From JAGQYP01 sp041392305 (GTDB lineage: Bacteria; Bacteroidota; Bacteroidia; Flavobacteriales_D; Crocinitomicaceae): DNA of 64,000 nucleotides. The notes under the pieces were generated by a model. It was not told the origin of the DNA, did no database searches, and saw only the letters and a list, made by a program, of their open reading frames with translations. Of the stretch, positions 53,750 to 62,426 are shown one piece after another. Every line of letters starts with the position of its first letter. Position 1 is the stretch's first letter. Where the stretch lies: NCBI GenBank assembly GCA_041392305.1, contig JAWKMJ010000010.1, positions 1-64,000 on the forward strand, in the 5' to 3' direction. Position numbers and translations under genes: made by a program.

Positions 53750-54710
53750 TTTATTTCTAGTTTCTTTTTCCCATCAACCACCAAAATCAAAATCCTGGGG
53801 ATTTGTAGGTCATAAAAAGATCAATGAATTGGCTGTCTATACACTGCCTCCTGAAATGATTGCTTTCTACAAGGCAAACATGGACTACATCATAGAGAAT
53901 TCAGTTCTTCCGGATAAACGCAGATATATTGTGAAAGATGAGGGGCCAAAGCATTTTATTGATCTGGATCACTTTAAAAAAGATTCTCTTCCAATTGATA
54001 TGTGGGTTCCAAAAGCATGGGCGAATGCCAAAGAGATTTATGGACGGGATTCCTGTTTTGCCTATGGAGTCCTGCCTTGGAATATTCAATGGATGCAGTT
54101 TAAACTTCAAAAGGCTTTTGAGGCTCGAGATGTAAATAAAATTCTCAAATACTCCTCGGAATTAGGTCATTATGTATCAGACGCTCACGTGCCTCTGCAT
54201 ACTACAGAGAATTATAATGGACAGCTTACCAATCAGCATGGAATTCATGGATTATGGGAGTCCAGACTAGTAGAGATTTATTTGTCTGAATATGATTTCT
54301 TTGTAGGAAAAGCAATTTTTATTGATCAACTGTTGGATTATACTTGGCAGATTATATATCAATCGCATGCCGAATTGCCTAAAGTTTTACTACTTGAAAA
54401 AATAGCTACAGATTCAGTAGGGGAGAAAAATAAGTATGCTTTTGAGCAAAGAAGTGGACAAATCGTAAAAGTCTATAGTGCCCAGTTTTCTTCTATTTAC
54501 CACAGCTCGATGGAAAATATGGTCCAACAAAGAATGCGTGCTGCGGTTTTAGCTGTTGGTTCTTTTTGGTTTACAGCTTGGGTCAATGCAGGTCAGCCAA
54601 ATTTAAAGGATTTGGTATTAGTTAAAGACGGACTGATTCCTGAAACAATTGATTCAATTGAGACGTATCCTAACTCTAAGTATCCGAAAATAAGGATGCA
54701 CGAGCACTAA
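53691..54710 (+). CDS. zinc-dependent phospholipase C / S1-P1 nuclease-fold secreted protein, 339 aa
   Basis: The all-helical trinuclear zinc fold is indicated by SWGFVGHKKI after the signal segment (N-terminal Trp and His ligand), HFIDLDHF (Asp), LGHYVSDAHVPLHTTENYNG (His/Asp/His) and NQHGIHGLWES. The N-terminal hydrophobic stretch (WICSLFLVSFSH) looks like a short signal peptide. No later ATG, GTG or TTG precedes the conserved Trp, so the start overlaps comB by 59 bp. The substrate (phospholipid or nucleic acid) is not resolved by the motifs. Confidence 0.8.
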   Translation: MLYRFSKGISSTSIKIWICSLFLVSFSHQPPKSKSWGFVGHKKINELAVYTLPPEMIAFYKANMDYIIENSVLPDKRRYIVKDEGPKHFIDLDHFKKDSLPIDMWVPKAWANAKEIYGRDSCFAYGVLPWNIQWMQFKLQKAFEARDVNKILKYSSELGHYVSDAHVPLHTTENYNGQLTNQHGIHGLWESRLVEIYLSEYDFFVGKAIFIDQLLDYTWQIIYQSHAELPKVLLLEKIATDSVGEKNKYAFEQRSGQIVKVYSAQFSSIYHSSMENMVQQRMRAAVLAVGSFWFTAWVNAGQPNLKDLVLVKDGLIPETIDSIETYPNSKYPKIRMHEH

Positions 54711-54712
54711 AA

Positions 54713-55447
54713 ATGAGGAAAATTAAGTCATATTCAAGTTGGATTAAGAATCAGCATGCCATTCTCTTGCTGGTCTCGTTAGTGTTTTTTCTGTTCGTTG
54801 GTCCGTTAATTCAAGACAAAGGCGTAGTTCGAATTTTTTATAATCTTGTGATGTTGTTGATTGCAATATCAGGTTTTGTTCTGATCCCAAAAGGAAATAG
54901 AGGCCATCTATTTACAATATTGTTTTATTTGAATTTTTTAGCTACTCTCTTTGATTTGTTCCATCTAATTTCTTCCGATTTACTTATCTCAAATATTTTT
55001 TGGAGTGTTTTCTTCTTAAAGGTATTAATCGAGATTTTTAAACTATCTCTAGATCCGCACAATTCTTCAACTAATGCAATGATTAACTCTATTTCAGGAT
55101 ATATTATTCTTGGAATAATCGGTGCAGTTGTACTGGATTTCATGCAGGAAATGGATTTCCATGTTTTTAAAGAGAAGTATCCGTTTTATGATTTGATATA
55201 CTACTCCTTTGTCACTATGACAACTTTGGGTTATGGTGATATTACACCTGTTTTGAAAGAGGGGAAATCTTTTGCTATTGTCTTAACCATTGCAGGTCAA
55301 TTATACATTACTGTTGTGATTGCTATTAATTTGGCAAAATACCTTAATCGGGTGAGTAAAGAAGATGCTGAAGATAAATTCAAAGTCATCGAAGGGAAAT
55401 TAGATCAGCTTTTAAAAATTAAGGAAGACAAAGATTCGATTACTTGA
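54713..55447 (+). CDS. potassium channel family protein, 244 aa
   Basis: Six hydrophobic segments with the pore before the last. The selectivity filter TTLGYGDITP marks a K+ channel. The fourth segment lacks the arginine ladder of a voltage sensor. The C-terminal ~30 residues are charged and could form a coiled coil (EDAEDKFKVIEGKLDQLLKI). It begins 2 bp after the phospholipase-like gene and overlaps the convergent NTF2-like gene by 8 bp at its 3' end. Confidence 0.88.
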   Translation: MRKIKSYSSWIKNQHAILLLVSLVFFLFVGPLIQDKGVVRIFYNLVMLLIAISGFVLIPKGNRGHLFTILFYLNFLATLFDLFHLISSDLLISNIFWSVFFLKVLIEIFKLSLDPHNSSTNAMINSISGYIILGIIGAVVLDFMQEMDFHVFKEKYPFYDLIYYSFVTMTTLGYGDITPVLKEGKSFAIVLTIAGQLYITVVIAINLAKYLNRVSKEDAEDKFKVIEGKLDQLLKIKEDKDSIT

Positions 55448-56297
55448 TATTCACTTTTTTTACCGCATTCATTTGCTCATTGTAAATTGTTAAAGTTAGA
55501 TTATAATGAGCAATTTTCCAGATACCATCGGTAAAGATCCAAGTTCCGGATCCACGACAAATTCCCATGTGTGTGTCCAATAATTCTTCAAACCAAGCCG
55601 TATTTCCATCTTTCGATATATACCAATGCCTTTCCTTAGTTTTAAAATCCCAGCCTTTGCCTTTGGAAAAATAGGGTTTGCAAAATGCAGCAAATTCCGT
55701 TTTAGACCACCTCTCTGAGGGATCTGTGCCTAAATAAATGAAGCTAGAATCCATTGGCGAAAAATAAGCTTCATAATCAGCATTCCCGGCTGCTTTGTGC
55801 CAATCTAACATTTTTTGATCTAGTTTCTTGAATAAACTATCTTTTTCTGATTTATGAATAGAGCATTCTGTCCGAGAGTCGGTCAGGCTTAATATTTGAT
55901 ACGTCATAGGTTTAAGGGCATTTTTGCCTAAGATGAAGAAATTTTTACCGCAGTGATGAAGTTTTTCATCAAAGTAAAATTCATAATCCATACTGACAAC
56001 CAAATTATAATAATCTCCAGTAACAACAATATTGCTAATTACCTCTTGGTATCTTCCTTTTAGTTTTTCTAATTCTAAAAATAAATGCCGTGGATCAGAA
56101 TATTGAAAGCCCTTTGCTCCCGTGGAGGCCATCAGGTTGTTCTCAGCAAAAAAATCTAAAGCAGAACTATCAGAATTGTTGAATTTTTCAAAAAACGAAT
56201 ACACATATTTAGTGGCGATTTCTTTATAATTATCAGTTCGCTGACTCAATAAAGAAGCGCAAAAAATAACTGAAAGTGCAAATACATAAATTCTCAT
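55440..56297 (-). CDS. secreted protein with two NTF2/SnoaL-like domains, 285 aa
   Basis: Signal peptide to about 18 (ASLLSQ). The chain divides into two cone-like alpha+beta halves: about 20-140 (YVYSFFEKFNNSDSSALDFF; YEFYFDEKLHHCGKNFFILG) and about 150-275 (FKKLDQKMLDWHKAAGNADY; RWSKTEFAAFCKPYFSKGKG; GTWIFTDGIWKIAHYNL). The second half matches SnoaL_3/DUF4440-type domains, the first only weakly. The ligand is unknown. Confidence 0.75.
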   Translation of the reverse strand: MRIYVFALSVIFCASLLSQRTDNYKEIATKYVYSFFEKFNNSDSSALDFFAENNLMASTGAKGFQYSDPRHLFLELEKLKGRYQEVISNIVVTGDYYNLVVSMDYEFYFDEKLHHCGKNFFILGKNALKPMTYQILSLTDSRTECSIHKSEKDSLFKKLDQKMLDWHKAAGNADYEAYFSPMDSSFIYLGTDPSERWSKTEFAAFCKPYFSKGKGWDFKTKERHWYISKDGNTAWFEELLDTHMGICRGSGTWIFTDGIWKIAHYNLTLTIYNEQMNAVKKVNIK

Positions 56298-56371
56298 GAA
56301 TCAAAGATAGGTGAAAAATCAAGACTGCTTTTGCCAATCAACACCATATCCAACCGTTCGCGTAATTGAAT

Positions 56372-56403
56372 TTGTAATAACCATTGAAAAAGGCTTATTT
56401 TTG
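56372..56403 (+). promoter_or_regulatory. promoter with -33 TTG and -7 TATTTTTG
   Basis: TTG at 56372-56374, 21 bp spacer, TATTTTTG at 56396-56403 (exact TAnnTTTG). It lies 18 bp before the ATG at 56421 of the M16 peptidase gene. One of the clearest promoter matches in the window. Confidence 0.6.
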
Positions 56404-56420
56404 CGCAAAATCATAAATCA

Positions 56421-57914
56421 ATGAAAAGAATATTAACTAGTTTATTTGTAGCAGGAAGTCTGTTGGTTGCGAATGCTCAAGATAAACCCAAGAAAGTGGA
56501 GTTTGTCGAGTATGATTTGCCTAATGGATTGCACGTCATTTTGCATCAGAACAATACCAATCCTCTGATTGCAGTTTCGGTTTTGTACCATGTGGGGTCT
56601 AAAGATGAAGATACCAATCGAACAGGATTTGCCCACTTTTTCGAACATTTACTCTTTGAAGGTTCAACCAATATTGGAAGAGGTGAATATTCAGAATTAG
56701 TTGAAGATGCAGGTGGATCGTTGAATGCTAACACTTCACAGGACCGTACTTTCTATTTTGAACTTCTTCCTTCGAATGAGTTAGAATTAGGACTTTGGTT
56801 GGAATCAGAGAGAATGCTTCATGCAAAAGTTGACCAATTAGGAGTGGAAACACAAAGAGAAGTTGTAAAGGAAGAAAAAAGACAACGTATCGATAATCAG
56901 CCTTACGGTACATTCCTCACTAATGCTTTTGATTTGGCTTTTGATGTTCATCCTTATCGATGGATGCCAATTGGTTCGATGGAACATCTAGATGCCGCAA
57001 CTGAAGAAGATTACATAAAATTTTATCGCACGTTCTACGTTCCTAATAATGCAACACTTTCAATTGCTGGAGACATAAATATTGAAGAGACAAAGAAACT
57101 TGTAAAAAAATATTTTTCTGGTATTCCAACAGGAGAAAAATTGAATGTATATAGAGATGTGGAGTTCTTGAACCCGGATGATTTTGTGGCAAAATACTTT
57201 CCAGGGGCTCCAGATTCAAAGAAAGAGAAAATTCAAAAGGATTTAGGAGCAAAAACAACTGAAGAGATTTTGAAGATGTATTTTTCTAATGTTTCTTCTA
57301 AAATTATTCCAATTCCAAGACCCACAGCTGTTGAACCAGCTCTTGGAGGAGAAAAGCGAATGATTGTTGAAGATAATGTACAATTGCCAGCAGTACTTCT
57401 AGGTTACCGAATGCCTGAACAAAATTCAAGTGATTTCTATGCAGTTCAAATTTTGAATCGAATATTATCTGGATCTAAATCAGCACGATTCAATAAAACT
57501 TTGGTGGAAAAGGATCAAAAAGCTTTGTTTGTGCAAGGATTCCCATTACCTATGGAGCATCCAGGATTGGCTTTGGTGCTTGGAATTTCAAATATGGGAG
57601 TTTCTGCAGAAGATTTAGAAAAGTCAATGGATGAGCAAATAGATAAATTACTTGCAGAAGGAGTGACGGAAGAAGAAATGGAAATTGTTAAGAATAAAAT
57701 CGAAACAGATTTTTATTCAACAAATTCTAAGGTTTCCGGAATTAGTGAAAATCTGGCAAATTTCCATGTTTACTTTGGATCAGCTGATCAAATAAATAAG
57801 CAAATGGAGAAGTATCTTTCTGTTTCGAAAGAAGATATTTTGAGAGTGGCTAAAAAGTATTATGTAAAGGACAATCGAATTGTTCTTCATTATGTACCTA
57901 AATCAGAACAGTAA
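56421..57914 (+). CDS. M16 family zinc peptidase, catalytic subunit, 497 aa
   Basis: Signal peptide to about 20 (LLVANAQ), so periplasmic. The inverted zinc motif H72-F-F-E75-H76 lies in GFAHFFEHLLFEGS, and the distal Glu is in EVVKEEKR (151/152). The second, inactive M16 half runs from about 260 to the end. This is the catalytic member of the pair; the following gene supplies the partner. Such two-gene M16B units form heterodimers that digest peptides in the periplasm, but the substrate is not known here. It is the first gene of a two-gene operon, with 3 bp to the next start. Confidence 0.9.
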   Translation: MKRILTSLFVAGSLLVANAQDKPKKVEFVEYDLPNGLHVILHQNNTNPLIAVSVLYHVGSKDEDTNRTGFAHFFEHLLFEGSTNIGRGEYSELVEDAGGSLNANTSQDRTFYFELLPSNELELGLWLESERMLHAKVDQLGVETQREVVKEEKRQRIDNQPYGTFLTNAFDLAFDVHPYRWMPIGSMEHLDAATEEDYIKFYRTFYVPNNATLSIAGDINIEETKKLVKKYFSGIPTGEKLNVYRDVEFLNPDDFVAKYFPGAPDSKKEKIQKDLGAKTTEEILKMYFSNVSSKIIPIPRPTAVEPALGGEKRMIVEDNVQLPAVLLGYRMPEQNSSDFYAVQILNRILSGSKSARFNKTLVEKDQKALFVQGFPLPMEHPGLALVLGISNMGVSAEDLEKSMDEQIDKLLAEGVTEEEMEIVKNKIETDFYSTNSKVSGISENLANFHVYFGSADQINKQMEKYLSVSKEDILRVAKKYYVKDNRIVLHYVPKSEQ

Positions 57915-57917
57915 AAA

Positions 57918-60035
57918 ATGACAGTTATGAAAAGAAATATCCTATTCATATTTATTTTGAGTTTGCTTTCAGTGAATGCACAAGCTCAATTGGATCGTTC
58001 AAAAAGACCACCCGCTGGGGAAGAACCAAAGATCAATATTCCAGACCCTATTGTTTATAAATTAGACAATGGATTAACAGTGATTCTAGTGGAAGATCAT
58101 AATATTCCAAAGGTATCTTATAATCTAACAGTGGATGTACCTACTTTCAATGAAAAGCAATTTGGAGGTGTCGGAGTGTCTGATTTGGCTGGTGAATTAC
58201 TTAATTCTGGTTCTCAGACGCTAAATAAAGATCAGTTAGATAAAAAAGTAGATCTATTAGGAGCTTCGTTTAATGCAAATTCAAAAGGGTTTTTTGCCTC
58301 ATCATTGAAAAAACATACAGATGAATTGTTGAATATTGTCTCTGATGTAATCTTAAATCCGGGATTTCCTCAAGATGAATTAGACCGAATTAAAAAAACA
58401 AACAAATCCGGTTTAGAAACTGCAAAAAGTGATCCGGGAACAATGGCGGCAAACGTATCAAATGTCGCTAACTTCGGTAAGTCTCATCCCTATGGTGAAG
58501 TTCAAACGGCTGATGATGTAGATAACATTTCGTTAGATCATGTGAAGATGTATTACAAAACGTTTTTTAAACCGAATATATCTTATTTGGTTGTCGTAGG
58601 AGACATCACATTAGATGAATTAAAAGCAAAGGTGGAAAAGGCTTTTGGTTCATGGAAAAAAGCGGATGTGCCTAATATTCCTATTGCGGGAGTGAAAGTA
58701 CCAACGAAGAATAAGGTGTATTTCGTACCAAAAAAAGGTGCCGTCCAATCCGAAATCCGAATTACTTTCCCTCTAGATTTGAAACCTGGTGCCGAAGATG
58801 AAATGGCTGCTAAATTGATGAATAGTATCCTTGGTGGTGGTGTTTTTTCGGGACGATTGATGCAAAACCTTAGAGAGGATAAGGCTTACACATACGGTTG
58901 TCGATCAAGTTTGAATTCTGATGAAGTATACGGAGATTTTATGACTACTGGATCTTTTAGAAATGAGGTCACGGATTCAGCTATTGTCCAAATTCTTGGA
59001 GAAATTCAAGGTATGTTGGATAAAGATATCACTGATGAAGAAATTTATAGAGCAAAAAAAGGGATGTCAGGCTCTTTTGTTCGAAGCTTGGAAAGCCCTT
59101 CTACAATAGCTTATTTGGCTCTAAGAAGAATTAAGTACAACTTACCTGCAGATTATTATCAAACATATTTGCAGCGACTCGAAAAGATTTCTAAAGATGA
59201 TTTGAAGGCCATGGCTAAGAAGTACCTGAGACCACAAGCCGCAAATATAGTGGTTGTTGGGAATGAGGATATCGCAGAGAAATTGGTGCCATTTGATGCG
59301 GACGGGAAATTGATTAAAATGGACTACAAAGGTGATGTTATTAAGGATATTAAGCCTGTTCCTGCAGGAGTAAGTGCAGAGCAAGTTTTAAAAGATTATG
59401 TCGCTGTTAAATTTGGAACTTCTGATTTGAAGAAATTAGAGAAGATGCGTAAAAAAGTAAAATCAATGAAATCTGTTTATGAGATGAGTTTGGCTCAAGT
59501 TCCTCAACCACTCGAAATGGAAATGTACGCTGAAAAGCCAAATAAATTTATCAGATTAGTGAAAATGGGAACAATGGTAGTTCAGAAATCTTATTTTGAT
59601 GGAGAATCGGGTGGTTCGGTTAGTATGCAAGGGAGCAAAAAGTTTTCCGAAGAGGAAAATGCTGATTATAAAACGGCGACCACAATCTTTGAAGATATAG
59701 ATCTTTTAAATACCGAAAACGTGAAACTTGAACTTCTGGGTATTGAAGAAGTTGATGGAAAGGAAGCTTATAAATTGAATATCACTGAAGGTGAAAGTGA
59801 TCCAAAAACCTACTTCATTGACTTGAAAACAAACCTTCCTTTAAAGATTGAAGCAGTGGAAGAAGCTGAAGGTCAAAAAACCTTTACTTCATCAGTTATT
59901 CAGGAATGGAAAGATATAGATGGAGTGAAATATGTTTCAAAGATGGAGATGAACGCTGGTGGAATGACTTTCCAGCAAACTTTGAAATCTGTAGAAATGA
60001 ATGTTAAAGTAGACCAAAATTTATACGGTCAATAA
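57918..60035 (+). CDS. M16-like peptidase partner subunit lacking zinc motif, with C-terminal extension, 705 aa
   Basis: Signal segment to about 24. The M16 fold runs from about 42 to 470. At the place of HxxEH it has GVSDLAGELLNSG (Ser, Ala and Gly instead of His, Glu and His), so this subunit cannot bind the catalytic zinc and is expected to shape the substrate chamber. It still has the typical LMQNLREDKAYTYGCRS arginine/tyrosine segment. A ~200-residue C-terminal extension (from about 515) has a LolA/DUF4292-like beta sheet (FEDIDLLNTENVKLELLGIE; KEAYKLNITEGESDPKTYFI; PLKIEA). ATG 57918 or 57927 could start it. A terminator follows. Confidence 0.85.
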   Translation: MTVMKRNILFIFILSLLSVNAQAQLDRSKRPPAGEEPKINIPDPIVYKLDNGLTVILVEDHNIPKVSYNLTVDVPTFNEKQFGGVGVSDLAGELLNSGSQTLNKDQLDKKVDLLGASFNANSKGFFASSLKKHTDELLNIVSDVILNPGFPQDELDRIKKTNKSGLETAKSDPGTMAANVSNVANFGKSHPYGEVQTADDVDNISLDHVKMYYKTFFKPNISYLVVVGDITLDELKAKVEKAFGSWKKADVPNIPIAGVKVPTKNKVYFVPKKGAVQSEIRITFPLDLKPGAEDEMAAKLMNSILGGGVFSGRLMQNLREDKAYTYGCRSSLNSDEVYGDFMTTGSFRNEVTDSAIVQILGEIQGMLDKDITDEEIYRAKKGMSGSFVRSLESPSTIAYLALRRIKYNLPADYYQTYLQRLEKISKDDLKAMAKKYLRPQAANIVVVGNEDIAEKLVPFDADGKLIKMDYKGDVIKDIKPVPAGVSAEQVLKDYVAVKFGTSDLKKLEKMRKKVKSMKSVYEMSLAQVPQPLEMEMYAEKPNKFIRLVKMGTMVVQKSYFDGESGGSVSMQGSKKFSEEENADYKTATTIFEDIDLLNTENVKLELLGIEEVDGKEAYKLNITEGESDPKTYFIDLKTNLPLKIEAVEEAEGQKTFTSSVIQEWKDIDGVKYVSKMEMNAGGMTFQQTLKSVEMNVKVDQNLYGQ

Positions 60036-60057
60036 AAAAATAGATTGTAGAGTTATG

Positions 60058-60086
60058 AAAAGGGAGTTATTAACTCCCTTTTTTTT
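60058..60086 (+). terminator. Rho-independent terminator after the M16 operon
   Basis: AAAAGGGAGT (60058-60067) pairs with ACTCCCTTTT (60073-60082), followed by T. Confidence 0.85.
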
Positions 60087-60096
60087 GGAACGAATT

Positions 60097-60123
60097 TTGC
60101 ATTTTAACTTTCAAATAGATTTG
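60097..60123 (+). promoter_or_regulatory. promoter with -33 TTG and -7 TAGATTTG
   Basis: TTG at 60097-60099, 16 bp spacer, TAGATTTG at 60116-60123 (exact TAnnTTTG), 32 bp before the ATG at 60156. Confidence 0.55.
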
Positions 60124-60155
60124 TTATCTTAGTGTCAATCAAAAAATTAAAAAAA

Positions 60156-60458
60156 ATGAAAGCAATATTTATAGCAGTAACAGTAATCGCTTTTGGATTT
60201 TCAATGGCTTCAATGTCTTCTTCCGAATCTAAAGTGAAAATAGAAATTAATGATAGTCAGCAGGTTCGTTTTTATAATGAATGTAATACCTCTGTGGATT
60301 TCTATGTAAAAGGATCTGGGGGTACGACAAAGTACAGTGTTTCTGCAAAGAGCTCGAAAAATGTTGGAGTGAATCCTGGAGATAAGATTTTAGATTCAAG
60401 TAGAAACGAGATTGTTACAATATCTTCTTCTACTGATAAGGTTGTAGTTTGTGAATAA
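60156..60458 (+). CDS. small secreted protein, 100 aa, unknown function
   Basis: The ATG at 60156 gives a signal peptide (MKAIFIAVTVIAFGFSMASM); a GTG 24 bp upstream is also open. The mature ~75 residues are beta-rich with two cysteines (VRFYNECNTSVDFYVKGSGG, and the final VVVCE). It has its own promoter and terminator, so it is expressed as a single unit. No family recognised. Confidence 0.6.
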   Translation: MKAIFIAVTVIAFGFSMASMSSSESKVKIEINDSQQVRFYNECNTSVDFYVKGSGGTTKYSVSAKSSKNVGVNPGDKILDSSRNEIVTISSSTDKVVVCE

Positions 60459-60481
60459 TATTATCAATCTAGAAAATACTA

Positions 60482-60509
60482 AAAGCGGTGGATTCCATCG
60501 CTTTTTTTT
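60482..60509. terminator. bidirectional terminator
   Basis: AAAGCGGTGG and CCATCGCTTT form a stem around ATT with one G-T pair, then T8 on the plus strand. It also overlaps the last bases of yggS on the minus strand. Confidence 0.8.
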
Positions 60510-61170
60510 AGTTTCGGCTTCCAAAGATGCTGGAGCCTACCCTGACCATAGTACTGCCTTCTTCTATCGCTATTTGAAAATCACCACTCATGCCCATTGA
60601 AATCTCCTCGAACTCATTGTTGTCTACGAAAAATTCGGTTTTTAATCGATCAAAATAATTTTTAAGTTTTTGGAATTCATTTCGGATTTGTTTTTCATCT
60701 TCAGTGAAAGTAGCCATTCCCATTACTCCATGGCAAGCAATTCCTCTCATTTCGTGATAATCGGCCGAATTTAACATTTCAGATACTTCTTCCCAGTCAA
60801 ATCCAAACTTTGTGCTTTCCTGAGCAATGTGAAACTGCAACAAAATAGGCTGAATTCGATTGTTTTTTTCAGCTTGTTTGTTGATTTCTTCAAGAAGTCT
60901 AAAACTATCTACTCCGTGAATCAAATGCACAAAAGGAGCAATGTATTTGACTTTATTTCTTTGTAAATGACCAATCATGTGCCATTCTATGTCTTTAGGA
61001 AGGGCTTCAAATTTCTCTACTAACTCAGGTACTCTGTTTTCTCCAAAAATACGTTGTCCGGCTTCATAGGCTTCCATGAGCATTTCGTTCGGTTTTGTCT
61101 TGGAAACAGCGACAAGAGTAACTCCTTCAGGAATCTGAGACCTTATTTCTTGAAGATTATCTTTAATCAT
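60508..61170 (-). CDS. yggS: YggS-family pyridoxal phosphate homeostasis protein, 220 aa
   Basis: PLP-binding TIM-barrel protein that buffers free pyridoxal phosphate; no catalytic activity is established. The PLP lysine is K24 in LVAVSKTKPNE. FGENRVPELVEKFEALPKDI, WHMIGHLQRNKVK, HGVMGMATFTEDE and ISMGMSGDFQIAIEEGSTMV (then RVG) match the family fully. It is the last gene of the serC-serA-DUF1015 operon and overlaps DUF1015 by 8 bp. Confidence 0.93.
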   Translation of the reverse strand: MIKDNLQEIRSQIPEGVTLVAVSKTKPNEMLMEAYEAGQRIFGENRVPELVEKFEALPKDIEWHMIGHLQRNKVKYIAPFVHLIHGVDSFRLLEEINKQAEKNNRIQPILLQFHIAQESTKFGFDWEEVSEMLNSADYHEMRGIACHGVMGMATFTEDEKQIRNEFQKLKNYFDRLKTEFFVDNNEFEEISMGMSGDFQIAIEEGSTMVRVGSSIFGSRN

Positions 61171-62395
61171 TTTCTAAATCATAAATCGTCAAACCAGAAC
61201 GTAATTTAGGTTCGATCCAAGTAGATTTTGGTGGCATGATTCTGTTCTCATCTGCAACTTGCTTGACATGGTCAATCGTAACAGGGTAGAGGGCAAAACC
61301 AATTTTAGCATCCCCTTTATCAATAGCCTTCTTGATTCCTTTCATGCCTTTGTCTCCACTAATGAATTGAATGCGCTCATCCGTCTTCAGATCGTGGATT
61401 CCAAATATGGGGTTAAGGACATTCTTAGTCAGTATTTCTGCATCTAAACAATCAACCACATCTTGCTGATCAAAACTTCCTGGTTTAGGCTCAAGAATAT
61501 ACCATTTATTTCCAAGATACATCGTGAATTGATGTTCTTTGGTTGGCTTAACTAGTTCTTCTTCAGATTTTTTCAGAGTAAATTTTTCTGACAAAAGATC
61601 TTTTATCTCTTTCTTGGTATGCCCATTAAAATCCAATATCAATCTATTGAAGTCGTAGATTTTCAACCTTTCTTCATTCATGAACAGAGCAAGAAAATGT
61701 TGGGAAGGAAGATCCTTTTTACCCTTTTTTCTTTGAGCTAAAATACTGGAACTAGAACACCTGTGGTGCCCGTCTGCAATGTAAGTGTCTTTAATTCGGT
61801 CAAAATGCTCGATTAAAGTGGCTTCGTATTGATGCGGAATGATCCACAATTCATGCGTGATGATATCTGTAGTAGTGAATTCGTATTCAGGCCGGGAAAG
61901 AGTGACCAAATTCAAAATATCCTCAACAATCTCATCTTTTGGGTAGCTAATCAAAACAGGTTCTGCGTTAAAACCAGTAATTTCAAGGTAGTCGGCAAAC
62001 ATGTTTTCCCGTGAAGTTAGTGTTGCTTCATGCTTTTTGATATGCCCCTCGTCGTAATCCTCTACCGATGCCCCAGCAATCAATCCCATGTAAGCATGTC
62101 CATTCTTAGTTTGGCGATAGATGTAAAAAGACGGTTCTTCCTCTTTAAACAAAATCCCTTCACTTAAAAATCGTTCAAATTCTTTACGAATCATTTCATA
62201 CCGTTCTCTGCTACCAGGAGCGGGCTTATTCTTCATGAAATAATCGGGAGTGATTACATGAATAAATGTAAAGGGATTGCTCTCTAACTTCGCCTTTAGG
62301 ATAGACTTCTTGTAGGCGTAATATTGCTTAGAAATTACTAAATGCGCTTTATCCCTCGTTGGTCGAAATGCTCGAAACGGTTTAATCTTAGTCAT
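61163..62395 (-). CDS. DUF1015 family protein, 410 aa
   Basis: DUF1015 (HTH-less, SpoIIE-unrelated) protein: it begins IKPFRAFRPTRDKA, and has YIYRQTKNGHAYMGLIAG, YIADGHHRCSSSSILAQRKK with the strictly conserved DGHHR, and GDAKIGFALYPV. The biochemical function is not settled, but these proteins are frequently encoded next to serA and serC, as here, which suggests a link with serine or PLP metabolism. It lies 31 bp after serA. Confidence 0.9.
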   Translation of the reverse strand: MTKIKPFRAFRPTRDKAHLVISKQYYAYKKSILKAKLESNPFTFIHVITPDYFMKNKPAPGSRERYEMIRKEFERFLSEGILFKEEEPSFYIYRQTKNGHAYMGLIAGASVEDYDEGHIKKHEATLTSRENMFADYLEITGFNAEPVLISYPKDEIVEDILNLVTLSRPEYEFTTTDIITHELWIIPHQYEATLIEHFDRIKDTYIADGHHRCSSSSILAQRKKGKKDLPSQHFLALFMNEERLKIYDFNRLILDFNGHTKKEIKDLLSEKFTLKKSEEELVKPTKEHQFTMYLGNKWYILEPKPGSFDQQDVVDCLDAEILTKNVLNPIFGIHDLKTDERIQFISGDKGMKGIKKAIDKGDAKIGFALYPVTIDHVKQVADENRIMPPKSTWIEPKLRSGLTIYDLEND

Positions 62396-62426
62396 AAAAC
62401 TCTACGAAAATCAGCTTTAGAAATTC

